This document shows positions 38,487 through 45,396 of a stretch of 45,396 nucleotides of DNA, one piece after another (the first letter of the stretch is position 1; the number at the start of each line of letters is the position of its first letter). Source of the stretch: Bacillota bacterium (lineage in GTDB: Bacteria; Bacillota; Clostridia; Tissierellales; Peptoniphilaceae); the NCBI GenBank assembly GCA_023394045.1, contig JAEXBN010000045.1:1-45396 (forward strand), given 5' to 3'. The notes below the pieces were generated by a model that saw only the letters and a list, made by a program, of their open reading frames with translations, did no database searches and was not told the DNA's origin. A program made the translations under genes and the position numbers.

Positions 38487-39992
38487 ATGATCTTGAACGG
38501 TGTCATGTTACAGTCCTTTGATTGGGATTATCCGGCCGATGGTTCCTTCTATAAAAAGTTGGCTGAGGCGGCGCCGCATTTCGCTTCGCTCGGCATCACG
38601 GCGGTCTGGATGCCGCCGGCGGCTAAAGGAACCAGTGATCAAGATGTGGGTTATGGGAACTACGATTATTGGGATCTGGGGGAATTTGACCAGAAAGGAA
38701 CGGTGCGAACCAAGTATGGCACCAGACAGGAATTGGAGTCATGCATTCAGGCATTACACGAGGTTAACATCGATGTCTATGCCGACATGGTGTTTAATCA
38801 TAAGGGCGGAGCGGATGAGACCGAGGTTTTTCAGGCGATCATGGTGGATCAGAATGACCGGACGAAAGACGTGGGAGAGCCGCACGATATTGAGGCTTGG
38901 ACCAAATTCACTTTTCCAGGGCGCCAGGGCAAGTATTCTGAATTTGTATGGAATTTTAACCATTTTACGGGGATCGACTTCGATCAGCGCACGGGAACGA
39001 GCGCGATCTTCAGAATTTTGGGGGATGGAAAATATTGGTCTTTGGCGACGGATCCAGAAAAGGGAAATTTCGATTATCTGATGAACGCGGACATCGATCA
39101 TCATCACCCGGAAGTGCAGAAGGAGCTGGAGCGTGTGGCGCATTTTATGGTGGATCTGGGCTACGATGGGTTTCGATATGATGCGCTGAAGCACATTGAC
39201 GCGGGATTTATCGACCGGCTGTCCGCCTCTATTCTTAAAAAGAATCCGGATTTTTATTTTGTCGGAGAATATTGGAATAATAACGATCCGGCGCTGAGTC
39301 ATTATCTCTACGAGACGGACTACAATGTGGATTTATTTGATGTTCCGCTTCATTTCAATATGGTGCGGGCAGCCAGCGACAGAAATTTTGATCTTCGCCA
39401 GATTTTTGATGGCACGCTGGTGCAGACCGCCCCGCTCGCTGCCGTCACCTTTGTCGATAATCATGATTCTCAGCCGGGTCAATCGTTGGAAAGCTGGGTT
39501 GCTCCATGGTTCAAAGAGATCGCCTATGCGCTCATTTTGCTGCGCAAAGACGGATATCCCTGCCTTTTTGCAGGGGATTATTATGGGATTCCGACGGCGA
39601 GCTATCCCGGCGTTCGTGAACCGATGGAGCGTTTGATGGCGGCTCGCCTCAATTTTGCCTACGGTGAACAGGATGATTATTGGGTGACGCCGACAAAGAT
39701 TGGATGGGTGCGCCGGGGAAGCGAAAAGCATCCTTATCCGCTGGCGGTGCTGATTTCTACGGGCGATATGGATCAGGAACGGATGTTTGTTGGCGAACAG
39801 GAGGCTGGTCAGGTGTATGCGGATCTGTCGGGGCGCAATGAGGACGTGAGGATCGGGGAGGATGGCTTTGGCCTCTTTACCGTGGGACCCGGATCCGTGA
39901 CCTACTGGGCAAGGAAAGATGCGCCGGTGCTGGAGCGCGAAAGGTCGGAAGAATGGAAATATCAAGATCCGAAGAGAAAGGAGAGACGCTGA
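38487..39992 (+). CDS. Intracellular GH13 alpha-amylase (subfamily 5-like)
   Basis: Hydrolyses alpha-1,4 bonds in starch, glycogen or maltodextrins. The protein has 501 residues and no signal peptide, so it acts in the cytosol. Conserved regions are DVYADMVFNHKGGAD, GFRYDALKHID (nucleophile Asp232), FVGEYW (acid/base Glu261) and TFVDNHDSQPGQSLESWV (Asp327). The QPGQ segment and layout fit bacterial GH13_5 amylases. AAAGGAAG lies before ATG 38487. The stop overlaps the start of the RNase H gene (TGATG). No transporter or glycogen gene is adjacent. Confidence 0.92.
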   Translation: MILNGVMLQSFDWDYPADGSFYKKLAEAAPHFASLGITAVWMPPAAKGTSDQDVGYGNYDYWDLGEFDQKGTVRTKYGTRQELESCIQALHEVNIDVYADMVFNHKGGADETEVFQAIMVDQNDRTKDVGEPHDIEAWTKFTFPGRQGKYSEFVWNFNHFTGIDFDQRTGTSAIFRILGDGKYWSLATDPEKGNFDYLMNADIDHHHPEVQKELERVAHFMVDLGYDGFRYDALKHIDAGFIDRLSASILKKNPDFYFVGEYWNNNDPALSHYLYETDYNVDLFDVPLHFNMVRAASDRNFDLRQIFDGTLVQTAPLAAVTFVDNHDSQPGQSLESWVAPWFKEIAYALILLRKDGYPCLFAGDYYGIPTASYPGVREPMERLMAARLNFAYGEQDDYWVTPTKIGWVRRGSEKHPYPLAVLISTGDMDQERMFVGEQEAGQVYADLSGRNEDVRIGEDGFGLFTVGPGSVTYWARKDAPVLERERSEEWKYQDPKRKERR

Positions 39993-40594
39993 TGCCCTAT
40001 TATGCTGTTCGAGTCGGGCGAAAGCCGGGGGTTTATGTTTCCTGGGAGGCATGTAAGGCGCAGACTCATGGGTTTAAGGGCGCGGTGTATAAAAAATTCG
40101 AATCGAAAGCGGAGGCAGAGGCGTTTATCGGCGACGAGGCACAGATGCCGGAGGTGCATCCGGATGTGCAGGATCTCCCTGCGGGGGTTTGCGTGGCGTA
40201 TGTTGACGGCTCCTTCAATGCGAAAACCAAACAATATGGATACGGGGTCGTGTTTTTTTCGTCGCGAGGAAAAGAGGATTTTTATGGTTCTGGATCGGGC
40301 GAGGGAGCGCGGCACCGGAATGTCGCAGGAGAGATTTTGGGTGCAGAAGTTGCGATGGATGTTGCGCTGGAGCGCGGGGCACAGAAGCTCACCATCGTGC
40401 ATGATTATGCGGGAATACGCCATTGGGCCATGGGGGAATGGAAGGCGAATCTTCCCATGACCCAGGCATATCGGGCAAAGGCAGAAACCGTCCGCCATCA
40501 ACTGGATCTGCGATTTCAGAAAGTTGCAGCGCATACGGGGGTGGAATGGAATGAAGAGGCGGATCGGCTCGCCAAACGCGGCGCGGGGATTTGA
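39992..40594 (+). CDS. Ribonuclease HI with N-terminal hybrid-binding domain
   Basis: Degrades the RNA strand of RNA-DNA hybrids. The protein has 200 residues. The N-terminal hybrid-binding (viroplasmin-like) domain covers 1-47: YYAVRVGRKPGVYVSWEACKA, then the conserved FKGAVYKKF. The RNase H domain (66-200) has Asp72 (YVDGSFN), Glu114, Asp138 (HDYAGI) and Asp191 (NEEADRLAKR), plus His181. All catalytic residues are present. ATG 39992 shares its A with the amylase stop and has AAAGGAG (39977-39983). The in-frame ATG 39953 adds 13 residues inside the amylase gene. Confidence 0.93.
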   Translation: MPYYAVRVGRKPGVYVSWEACKAQTHGFKGAVYKKFESKAEAEAFIGDEAQMPEVHPDVQDLPAGVCVAYVDGSFNAKTKQYGYGVVFFSSRGKEDFYGSGSGEGARHRNVAGEILGAEVAMDVALERGAQKLTIVHDYAGIRHWAMGEWKANLPMTQAYRAKAETVRHQLDLRFQKVAAHTGVEWNEEADRLAKRGAGI

Positions 40595-40683
40595 GGGAGT
40601 CCGGAGAAGGCGATGCGCTTGAATAGGGGACTCTTGTTTCACGTTGGCGGTCTCAGCTCATGGGGAGGAGCGCCTTGCACATG

Positions 40684-40744
40684 AAAAAATGATGCTTTGA
40701 AAAATGATGCTTTATTGACATGAAAAAGTGATGTTTTATTGACG
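40684..40744 (+). repeat. Degenerate tandem repeats of about 22 bp upstream of the folT leader
   Basis: Three copies are seen: AAAAAATGATGCTTTG (40684-40699), AAAAATGATGCTTTATTGAC (from 40700) and AAAAAGTGATGTTTTATTGAC (from 40723). The last two each end in a TTGACA/TTGACG that resembles a -35 element. Confidence 0.6.
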
Positions 40745-40751
40745 TTTGGTG

Positions 40752-40760
40752 TGTTAGGAT
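40752..40760 (+). promoter_or_regulatory. Possible extended -10 promoter of folT-folC
   Basis: TGT followed by TAGGAT (40755-40760), similar to other extended -10 elements here. The start site would be near 40766, about ten bases before the riboswitch. The -35 is poor. Confidence 0.4.
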
Positions 40761-40776
40761 AACCAAAAATGATGTC

Positions 40777-40888
40777 AGAGTAGGATCCAGCGCGTTAAGT
40801 GCCGCTAGGATGGGAAGTTGCCGGCGGACGAAGGAATCTTTTTGGCAGGACGGTTTTTTGGGATGAGAGGATAAACCCTCTCGACTCT
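40777..40888 (+). ncRNA. Tetrahydrofolate (THF) riboswitch
   Basis: The conserved core GCGTTAAGTG (40792-40801), the loop GGATGGGA (40808-40815) and GGACGAAGG (40826-40834) follow the THF-I aptamer pattern, with stem CCGC/GCGG between. Outer helix AGAGT (40777-40781) pairs with ACTCT (40884-40888). GAGAGG (40865-40870) can instead pair with CCTCTC (40877-40882), which would disrupt the outer region. It precedes folT and folC, the expected regulon. A GNRA-independent alternative class was not evident. Confidence 0.75.
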
Positions 40889-40966
40889 AGGAACCCGAGC
40901 CTGTTTGAAAAGATTGTGCGGTGCTGGTTCCGCATCCACTGCCACATGAAACCGAGCCTTTGGCCC

Positions 40967-40998
40967 CCTTTCGGTGGTATGAACGCCCCGGAAAGGAG
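40967..40998 (+). promoter_or_regulatory. Hairpin sequestering the folT ribosome site
   Basis: CCTTTC (40967-40972) pairs with GAAAGG (40991-40996) inside the ribosome site AAAGGAG (40992-40998), extended by GG/CC with one bulge. This would allow the riboswitch to act on translation. Confidence 0.5.
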
Positions 40999-41004
40999 CT
41001 TTTT

Positions 41005-41559
41005 ATGTCCACTGCATCACGCACCTCTTCACAGACGCGCCAGTTGGCGTACAATGCCGTTTTTGCGGCGATGGTTGCCGTTCTTGGCTATTTTTCTTTG
41101 AATTTTGGTAACTTTAAGATCACATTTGAGAGCCTTCCGATTCTTCTTTCTGGACTTTTGATGGGGCCGCTTGCCGGTGTGGCGGTCGGAGGCATCGGAA
41201 CCTTTATTTATCAGATGCTCCGCTTTGGTTTGATGCCCACGACGCCGATGTGGATGGCGCCGTATGTGGTGGCCGGTTTCGTGGTGGGCTGGTATGCGAA
41301 ACAAAAAGGAATGACCGGATTTTCCGGAGCGCCGCTGTCCACCCGAAATGTGGTCTTTATCGTGGTGATTGCACAGCTTCTGATCACCTCGATCAATACC
41401 GTCTGCCTTTACATTGATTCACACATTTATGGCTACTATACGCCGACGCTGATCGCGGGGATGCTCGTGCCGCGCTTTATTCTTGCGGTTGTCATGGGCG
41501 TCGCTTTTGGCGTGCTGATTCCTCAGCTCATCAATGCGCTGCGCCGGAGCGGGCACTGA
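41005..41559 (+). CDS. folT: Folate-specific ECF transporter S component FolT
   Basis: Membrane substrate-binding subunit that takes up folates with a shared ECF energising module (EcfA, EcfA', EcfT), which is not in the window. The protein has 184 residues and about six membrane segments. Family features are the N-terminal Ala-x-x-Ala region (AYNAVFAAMVAVLGYFS), the ITFESLPILLSGLLMGPLAGVAVGGIGTFIYQ core and the MWMAPYVVAGFVVGWYA segment. ATG 41005 follows AAAGGAG. The THF riboswitch upstream and folC downstream support folate as substrate. Confidence 0.9.
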   Translation: MSTASRTSSQTRQLAYNAVFAAMVAVLGYFSLNFGNFKITFESLPILLSGLLMGPLAGVAVGGIGTFIYQMLRFGLMPTTPMWMAPYVVAGFVVGWYAKQKGMTGFSGAPLSTRNVVFIVVIAQLLITSINTVCLYIDSHIYGYYTPTLIAGMLVPRFILAVVMGVAFGVLIPQLINALRRSGH

Positions 41560-41621
41560 TCGAATCCTTGGCTTCGGCTCGCATGCCACAAGACCATCTG
41601 GTTGAAAGAAAGCAGGTTTTT

Positions 41622-42977
41622 ATGAATGAACGTGAGGCTCTAGCCTATATCAATGATTATACGTGGACGGCATCACGCCCGGGATTATCGCGGACGCAGG
41701 AGCTCTTAGAGCGCGCCGGGCGCCCGGATCGGAAGCTTCGCTTCGTTCATGTTGCCGGAACGAATGGAAAAGGGAGCACGGCGACCATGATCGCCACGGT
41801 TCTCACAGAAGCCGGTTATCGGACGGGACTGTATATTTCCCCGCATCTTTCGAATTTTCGTGAGCGGATGTGCGTGGATGGAAAGATGATTTCCGCCGAT
41901 GAATTTGCAGAGATCACTTCCTTTCTGGCGCCCCTGGCAGACGGGATGGAGGATCACCCGAGTCAGTTCGAGCTTTCCACGGTGCTTGCGCTGGAATTCT
42001 TTGCACGAAGAGGCTGCGATCTTGTCGTTCTGGAAGTGGGGATGGGCGGACTGCTGGACAGCACCAATGTGATTGAGCATCCGGAAGTGTGTGTCATCAC
42101 CAACATCGGTTTGGATCATACGGAGTTTTTGGGAAATACGTTGGCTGAAATTGCAACAAATAAAGCCGGGATCTTCAAATCGGGGGCGTCAGCCATTTGC
42201 TATGATATGCGCGATGATGCGCCGGAGGCTGTGGCGGCGGTTGCGAACCGCGCTGAAAGTGTGGGGATTCCGTTGACCATTGCGGATTTTCACCAGCTTT
42301 CTGTTCGCCCGTCTTCGGGGGAGGAAGTGCTCAACGGTCAGGAGTTCGCCTATCGCGGCGCAACGTACCATTTACGCCTTTTGGGCGACCATCAGAGCAA
42401 AAATGCAGCCGTCGCGATTGAAGCGCTTCATGCTCTCCGCGGGCATGGCTGGAGCATTCCGGAAGAGGCAGTGGTTCGCGGACTGGAGAAGACCGTTTGG
42501 CCGGCTCGTTTGGAACTGCTTTCGCGGGATCCCATCTTTTTATTGGATGGAGGACACAATCTTCAAGGAGCACAGGCGATGCGCGCCTTTCTTTCACGAT
42601 GGCTGGGCGATCGTACTGAGCCTGATGCGCGCCGGACTTGGTTTCTCTTATCGATTCTCAAAGATAAGGATATTGACGGAATTCTCCCGCTTCTTTTACC
42701 GTTTGCGGCAGGGGTGGTATGCATGACCCCGCACAGTCCGCGTGCGTTGGATGCCGCGCTTCTCGCGGAGAAGATTCGCAGCTTTTCAGTTGGTACATCC
42801 GCCGGCTTATCCAATGGATGTCTTGAGACGTTGCCCGTTGAAGTTTGTACAGAAGCGCCCGATGCCGTCGCGCGTGTCTGTGCGCGGGCTTCCGAATGTG
42901 GGTTTCCTGTTGTGGCGTTCGGTTCTCTCTACAGCGCCGGTTTCATCCGCGAGGTTTTTATTCCGGCGGAGGGATGA
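41622..42977 (+). CDS. folC: Folylpolyglutamate/dihydrofolate synthase FolC
   Basis: Adds glutamates to folates, trapping them in the cell; some members also make dihydrofolate from dihydropteroate. The protein has 451 residues. The ATP loop is GTNGKGST (46-53). SPHLSNFRERM, LEVGMGGLLDSTNV, TNIGLDHTEFLG and LDGGHN are conserved. The start MNEREALAYIND at 41622 has GCAGG upstream, and the earlier in-frame ATG 41568 adds 18 unconserved residues. Next to folT, it completes a salvage unit of uptake and retention under the riboswitch. Confidence 0.93.
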   Translation: MNEREALAYINDYTWTASRPGLSRTQELLERAGRPDRKLRFVHVAGTNGKGSTATMIATVLTEAGYRTGLYISPHLSNFRERMCVDGKMISADEFAEITSFLAPLADGMEDHPSQFELSTVLALEFFARRGCDLVVLEVGMGGLLDSTNVIEHPEVCVITNIGLDHTEFLGNTLAEIATNKAGIFKSGASAICYDMRDDAPEAVAAVANRAESVGIPLTIADFHQLSVRPSSGEEVLNGQEFAYRGATYHLRLLGDHQSKNAAVAIEALHALRGHGWSIPEEAVVRGLEKTVWPARLELLSRDPIFLLDGGHNLQGAQAMRAFLSRWLGDRTEPDARRTWFLLSILKDKDIDGILPLLLPFAAGVVCMTPHSPRALDAALLAEKIRSFSVGTSAGLSNGCLETLPVEVCTEAPDAVARVCARASECGFPVVAFGSLYSAGFIREVFIPAEG

Positions 42978-43046
42978 AGAACGAGGAGCCGATGGGCGCG
43001 GGATGGCGCTGAGTCGGCGCTGAAAGAATCATAAAAAACAACGATG

Positions 43047-43085
43047 GCGGCAGCAAAACGCGGATTTTGCTGCCGCTTCTTTCAG
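43047..43085 (+). terminator. Terminator of the folT-folC unit
   Basis: GCGGCAGCAAAA (43047-43058) pairs perfectly with TTTTGCTGCCGC (43065-43076), loop CGCGGA, followed by TTCTTTC. Confidence 0.85.
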
Positions 43086-43088
43086 ATC

Positions 43089-43128
43089 AAGGGGAATCTT
43101 GTGGCGAACTCACTGCAAGATTCCCCTT
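43089..43128. other. Second hairpin after folC
   Basis: AAGGGGAATCTTG (43089-43101) pairs perfectly with CAAGATTCCCCTT (43116-43128), 13 bp with a 14-nt loop and TTGA after it. It may be a back-up or opposite-strand terminator. The stretch 43131-43306 is AT-rich and contains no supported gene. Confidence 0.55.
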
Positions 43129-43306
43129 TGACGTTCAAAGGCTGCGGCATACCGGAATAAAGCACTGAAATTTTTCGAAGAAAATCGATATGAAGACACC
43201 GGAAGGCAGCGATTGAAAATCGTGAAAAAGAAACGCGGATTCATTAAGAAACAAGTGAAGAAACGGGCACGCAAAATAAAAGTACTTTCAATATAAAAAT
43301 AAAAGT

Positions 43307-43335
43307 TTGAAAACTATTTTAGTTCATGCTAAGAT
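43307..43335 (+). promoter_or_regulatory. Promoter of the RpiR-PTS operon
   Basis: TTGAAA (43307-43312), 17 nt, TAAGAT (43330-43335) with a TGC extension. Downstream, GAAACGT (43351-43357) and ACGTTTC (43384-43390) form a 7-bp inverted repeat, a possible operator. Confidence 0.7.
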
Positions 43336-43410
43336 GATTCCAGATAGCAAGAAACGTTTGCACAATAGGTGGTCAAACAGCATACGTTTCGCCCGCGGAA
43401 AGGAGGAATT

Positions 43411-44238
43411 ATGAATGAGGCGATCATTGCCCGGATCGAAGCGGCGGCAGCGCGGTTTACGGCATCCGATCTGGCGATCGCTCGATATTTTGTGAATCAC
43501 TGGAGACCTACGGATTCTCTGGCCGCAGCGGAGATTTCGGAGACGCTGCATGTGTCCAAAGCCGCGCTGACGCGCTTTGCGCAGCGCCTGGGCTACCAGG
43601 GCTATCGTGAATTCGCGTTTGATATCACGAATAGCGAGGCGCATCGCTCCAATCTTTTTCATCAACTTCAGACGCCGGTGTACGAGACCTATCAGGAAAT
43701 CCTCACTAAAAGCGAGTATCTGTTTTCCTTCGATGAAATTCAGGGGGTTGTGGAGGAAATCCGATCCGCTCATAAACTCTTCGTGTATGGCATGGGCAGC
43801 TCGGGGCTGATCGGTGAGGAGTTCAGCCAGCGCCTCGTGCGTATGGGCATCGATGCCGAATGCGTGCGCGACGCGCATCAGCTCAGCTTCAATCATGTAC
43901 GCGTGCGGCCGGAGCACATGGTCATGGGCATCACTTATTCGGGCACCACGGTCGAGGTGACCGACGCCTTGTTTGAAGCCGCGAAAAAGACGGAACATAC
44001 GGTGCTGCTGGTTTCGAGGGATGATCCGAGATGGTCGGAAGTGCGCCACGTCTTGCGGCTGCCGGTGAAGGAACGGCTGGATTATAGCAACATCATCTCA
44101 CCGCAGTTTCCGGTCATGGTGCTGCTGGATTTGATTTACGGGCTGCTGCTGCAGTCTGACACACAGAGTCAGGAGAATTTTGAGCAGGCGACCTCGGATC
44201 TCATCCGCAACGTGCGAGAAAGGAAGGAAACGGAATGA
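43411..44238 (+). CDS. MurR/RpiR-family transcriptional regulator
   Basis: Sugar-phosphate-responsive regulator. The protein has 275 residues. The N-terminal HTH_6 domain (1-77) contains ISETLHVSKAALTRFAQRLGYQGYREF. The C-terminal SIS domain (about 115-245) has FVYGMGSSGLIGEEFSQRL and ITYSGTTVEV, typical of phosphosugar binding. ATG 43411 has AAAGGAGG 4 nt upstream; the in-frame ATG 43369 lacks one. It is the first gene of the operon and overlaps the EIIA gene by 4 bp, so it probably controls this PTS. The SIS domain hints at an amino sugar or sugar phosphate signal. Confidence 0.92.
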   Translation: MNEAIIARIEAAAARFTASDLAIARYFVNHWRPTDSLAAAEISETLHVSKAALTRFAQRLGYQGYREFAFDITNSEAHRSNLFHQLQTPVYETYQEILTKSEYLFSFDEIQGVVEEIRSAHKLFVYGMGSSGLIGEEFSQRLVRMGIDAECVRDAHQLSFNHVRVRPEHMVMGITYSGTTVEVTDALFEAAKKTEHTVLLVSRDDPRWSEVRHVLRLPVKERLDYSNIISPQFPVMVLLDLIYGLLLQSDTQSQENFEQATSDLIRNVRERKETE

Positions 44239-44651
44239 TCGCAGGCATTGTCATTACGCATTCAGCCTTGGCGGAAGGACTCAAAGCCGCCGTGGAAATG
44301 ATTGCGGGACCGCAGGAGAATTTTGAGTCCATCGGGCTGCAGGAGGGCGGATCATTGGAGACGCTGAGCGCTGAAATCACAGCAAAAGCTCAGAGCTTTC
44401 GAGATCAGGGCATGCCGGTCATGGTCTTCGTGGACCTTTACGGCGCTACGCCGTTCAACGCTTCCTGCCTGTCGTTTGCGGCTGACGACGTCCACGTGTT
44501 GACCGGCGCCAATTTGCCGATGCTGCTGAGCTTTGCGATGAATCGAATGGCTGGCGATGAGGTCTCCGCGCTGGTTGAAAACTGTTTGAAGGACAGCCGG
44601 GAGGGCATTCAGAACGTCAGCATGGTTGAGATGTTCGGCGAAGTGAAATAG
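44235..44651 (+). CDS. Mannose-family PTS EIIA component
   Basis: Cytosolic phosphocarrier that accepts phosphate from HPr-P and passes it to EIIB. The protein has 138 residues. The phosphorylated His is His9 in GIVITHSALAEGL. The conserved DLYGATPFN replaces the usual DLxGGTPxN, so one Gly is Ala. A single EIIA domain is present, not the EIIAB fusion. It overlaps the regulator gene by 4 bp, and EIIB follows 60 bp later. Sugar specificity is not readable here. Confidence 0.93.
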   Translation: MIAGIVITHSALAEGLKAAVEMIAGPQENFESIGLQEGGSLETLSAEITAKAQSFRDQGMPVMVFVDLYGATPFNASCLSFAADDVHVLTGANLPMLLSFAMNRMAGDEVSALVENCLKDSREGIQNVSMVEMFGEVK

Positions 44652-44711
44652 GTCAATGAAAAAGCGCATCAAGGCATGATCGAAAAAGGCATGACAGAAC
44701 AGGAGGAAAGC

Positions 44712-45194
44712 ATGATTGTTTTAGTGCGTTGTGATGATCGTTTGATCCATGGTCAAAGTATGACGGTTATCGTGAAAGAGTACAAAATCAACAACATCAT
44801 CGTGATCGATCCGACCACGGCAGCGAATCCGATTCTTCGGACGATCTTCCAGAAGGCGGTACCTGCAGCGATTCACGCGGATGTCTACAACGTCGACGGC
44901 GCGATTCCGGCGATTGAGAAGGCGCTGACGGATGGCAGCACCACGGAAATTTTGATGAAAGAGCCGCAGCCCTACGCCGAGCTGCTAGAAAAAGTCGAAG
45001 GGATTCCCAAGACGCTCAACGTCGGTCCGATGTCGGCTCACAAGGGCACGATTCGTGTGAATCCTGCTATTAACGTGCTGCCAGCCGAAGGCGAAGCCTT
45101 GAAAAAAGCCGTCTCGCTCGGTGCTGAGGTCTACTTCCAACAGGTGCCCTCACAGCAGCGCATCGATTGGGATCAGGTGGCGGATCAATTCTAA
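44712..45194 (+). CDS. Mannose/sorbose-family PTS EIIB component
   Basis: Transfers phosphate from EIIA to the sugar as it passes EIIC. The protein has 160 residues. The active His is His13 in VRCDDRLIHGQ. The rest follows the family: an IIVIDPTTAANPILRTIF segment and the C-terminal NVLPAEGEALKKAVSLGAEVYFQQVP. GQSMTVIVKEY replaces the more usual GQVxTxWxK. ATG 44712 has AGGAGG 5 nt upstream, and the in-frame ATG 44676 adds 12 unconserved residues. EIIC follows after 58 bp. Confidence 0.93.
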   Translation: MIVLVRCDDRLIHGQSMTVIVKEYKINNIIVIDPTTAANPILRTIFQKAVPAAIHADVYNVDGAIPAIEKALTDGSTTEILMKEPQPYAELLEKVEGIPKTLNVGPMSAHKGTIRVNPAINVLPAEGEALKKAVSLGAEVYFQQVPSQQRIDWDQVADQF

Positions 45195-45252
45195 GCCAAA
45201 TTGGCGAATATGAACCAATGGAACGTATAGAAAGGAAAACAAGGAGGGGAAA

Positions 45253-45396
45253 ATGAGTATTTTTCAAGCGCTGCTCCTCGGCCTGTTCGGCTGGATGAGC
45301 TCCATCTACTCCCCGGTACTGATCGGCGGTCTGGGCGGATGGTATACGCTCGGACGCCCGCTGGTTTCCGGCGCGGTCATCGGATTGATCATGGGG
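45253..45396 (+). CDS. Mannose/sorbose-family PTS EIIC component (cut by window end)
   Basis: The first 48 codons of a membrane permease that runs off the right edge. MSIFQALLLGLFGWMSSIYSPVL and GRPLVSGAVIGLIMG are characteristic of AgaC/ManY/SorA-type EIIC N-termini. AAGGAGGGG (45241-45249) precedes ATG 45253. An EIID gene would be expected next, outside the window. Confidence 0.88.
   Translation, partial: MSIFQALLLGLFGWMSSIYSPVLIGGLGGWYTLGRPLVSGAVIGLIMG

Noticed and set aside
40597..40633. Terminator after the RNase H gene
   Set aside because: GAGTCC/GGACTC can pair, but the loop is over 20 nt and no T-run follows.
43131..43294. Lys-rich open stretch of about 53 codons after folC
   Set aside because: It has no standard start with a ribosome site. 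The Lys content comes from A-rich DNA. A short gene remnant is possible but unsupported.

Overview
This window looks like a core chromosomal segment of an anaerobic, moderately GC-rich member of the Bacillota (Firmicutes). The evidence is a Bacillus-type SRP RNA with an Alu domain, Rex, DegV, tig-clpP-clpX-lon-engB synteny, a CtsR-type operator, a class 1B PyrD/PyrK pair, a THF riboswitch in front of folT, a rubredoxin and a mannose-family PTS. Shine-Dalgarno sites are strong (AGGAGG) and several promoters are extended -10 types (TGnTATAAT, TGTTATAGT). A clostridial or Peptoniphilaceae-like host is plausible, but I cannot fix the genus from sequence alone.

Layout. 1-3780: the end of an unidentified gene, a terminator, then glmM-cca-degV overlapping as one operon. 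3781-10376: protein quality control and ribosome assembly (tig, clpP, clpX, lon, engB). 10377-12646: a GT4 glycosyltransferase and a TVP38/DedA membrane protein that starts at a G9 tract. 12667-13765: a rubredoxin divergent from an RsbW-like kinase. 13766-21338: typA, cls, a membrane protein, rex, a YdiF-like ABC-F ATPase behind a possible 17-codon leader ORF, and a GDPD-like membrane protein that lacks most catalytic residues. 21354-27123: a heat-shock block, dnaJ/cbpA-clpB behind a near-perfect CtsR box, then htpG with an acidic insert. 27209-29824: a hexose-phosphate mutarotase-like protein, asnA and a PAP2 phosphatase. 29833-30268: a consensus promoter reading tRNA-Ser(GGA) directly into the SRP RNA.

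30269-32258 is the only accessory-looking stretch. It holds a short array of hairpin repeats, an ORFan, a small membrane protein and a secreted protein of unknown function. 32259-38337 is a complete minus-strand pyrimidine operon, pyrC-K-D-F-E-B-I. It needs only carbamoyl phosphate from elsewhere to make UMP precursors, and it ends at a long perfect hairpin. 38344-40594 is an intracellular GH13 alpha-amylase translationally coupled to RNase HI. 40739-42977 is a folate salvage unit: THF riboswitch, folT, folC. 43047-45396 is a terminator, then a MurR/RpiR regulator with mannose-family PTS EIIA, EIIB and the start of EIIC, cut by the window end.

I found no CRISPR-Cas, phage, transposon or classical defence system. 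The observations most worth a second look are the G9 tract at the TVP38 start, which lies between two overlapping reading frames; the degenerate GDPD; the tRNA-Ser/SRP RNA junction with no spacer; the hairpin-repeat array beside ORFans; a sigma-B-like promoter in front of the anti-sigma-type kinase; and the leader ORF in front of the ABC-F gene.
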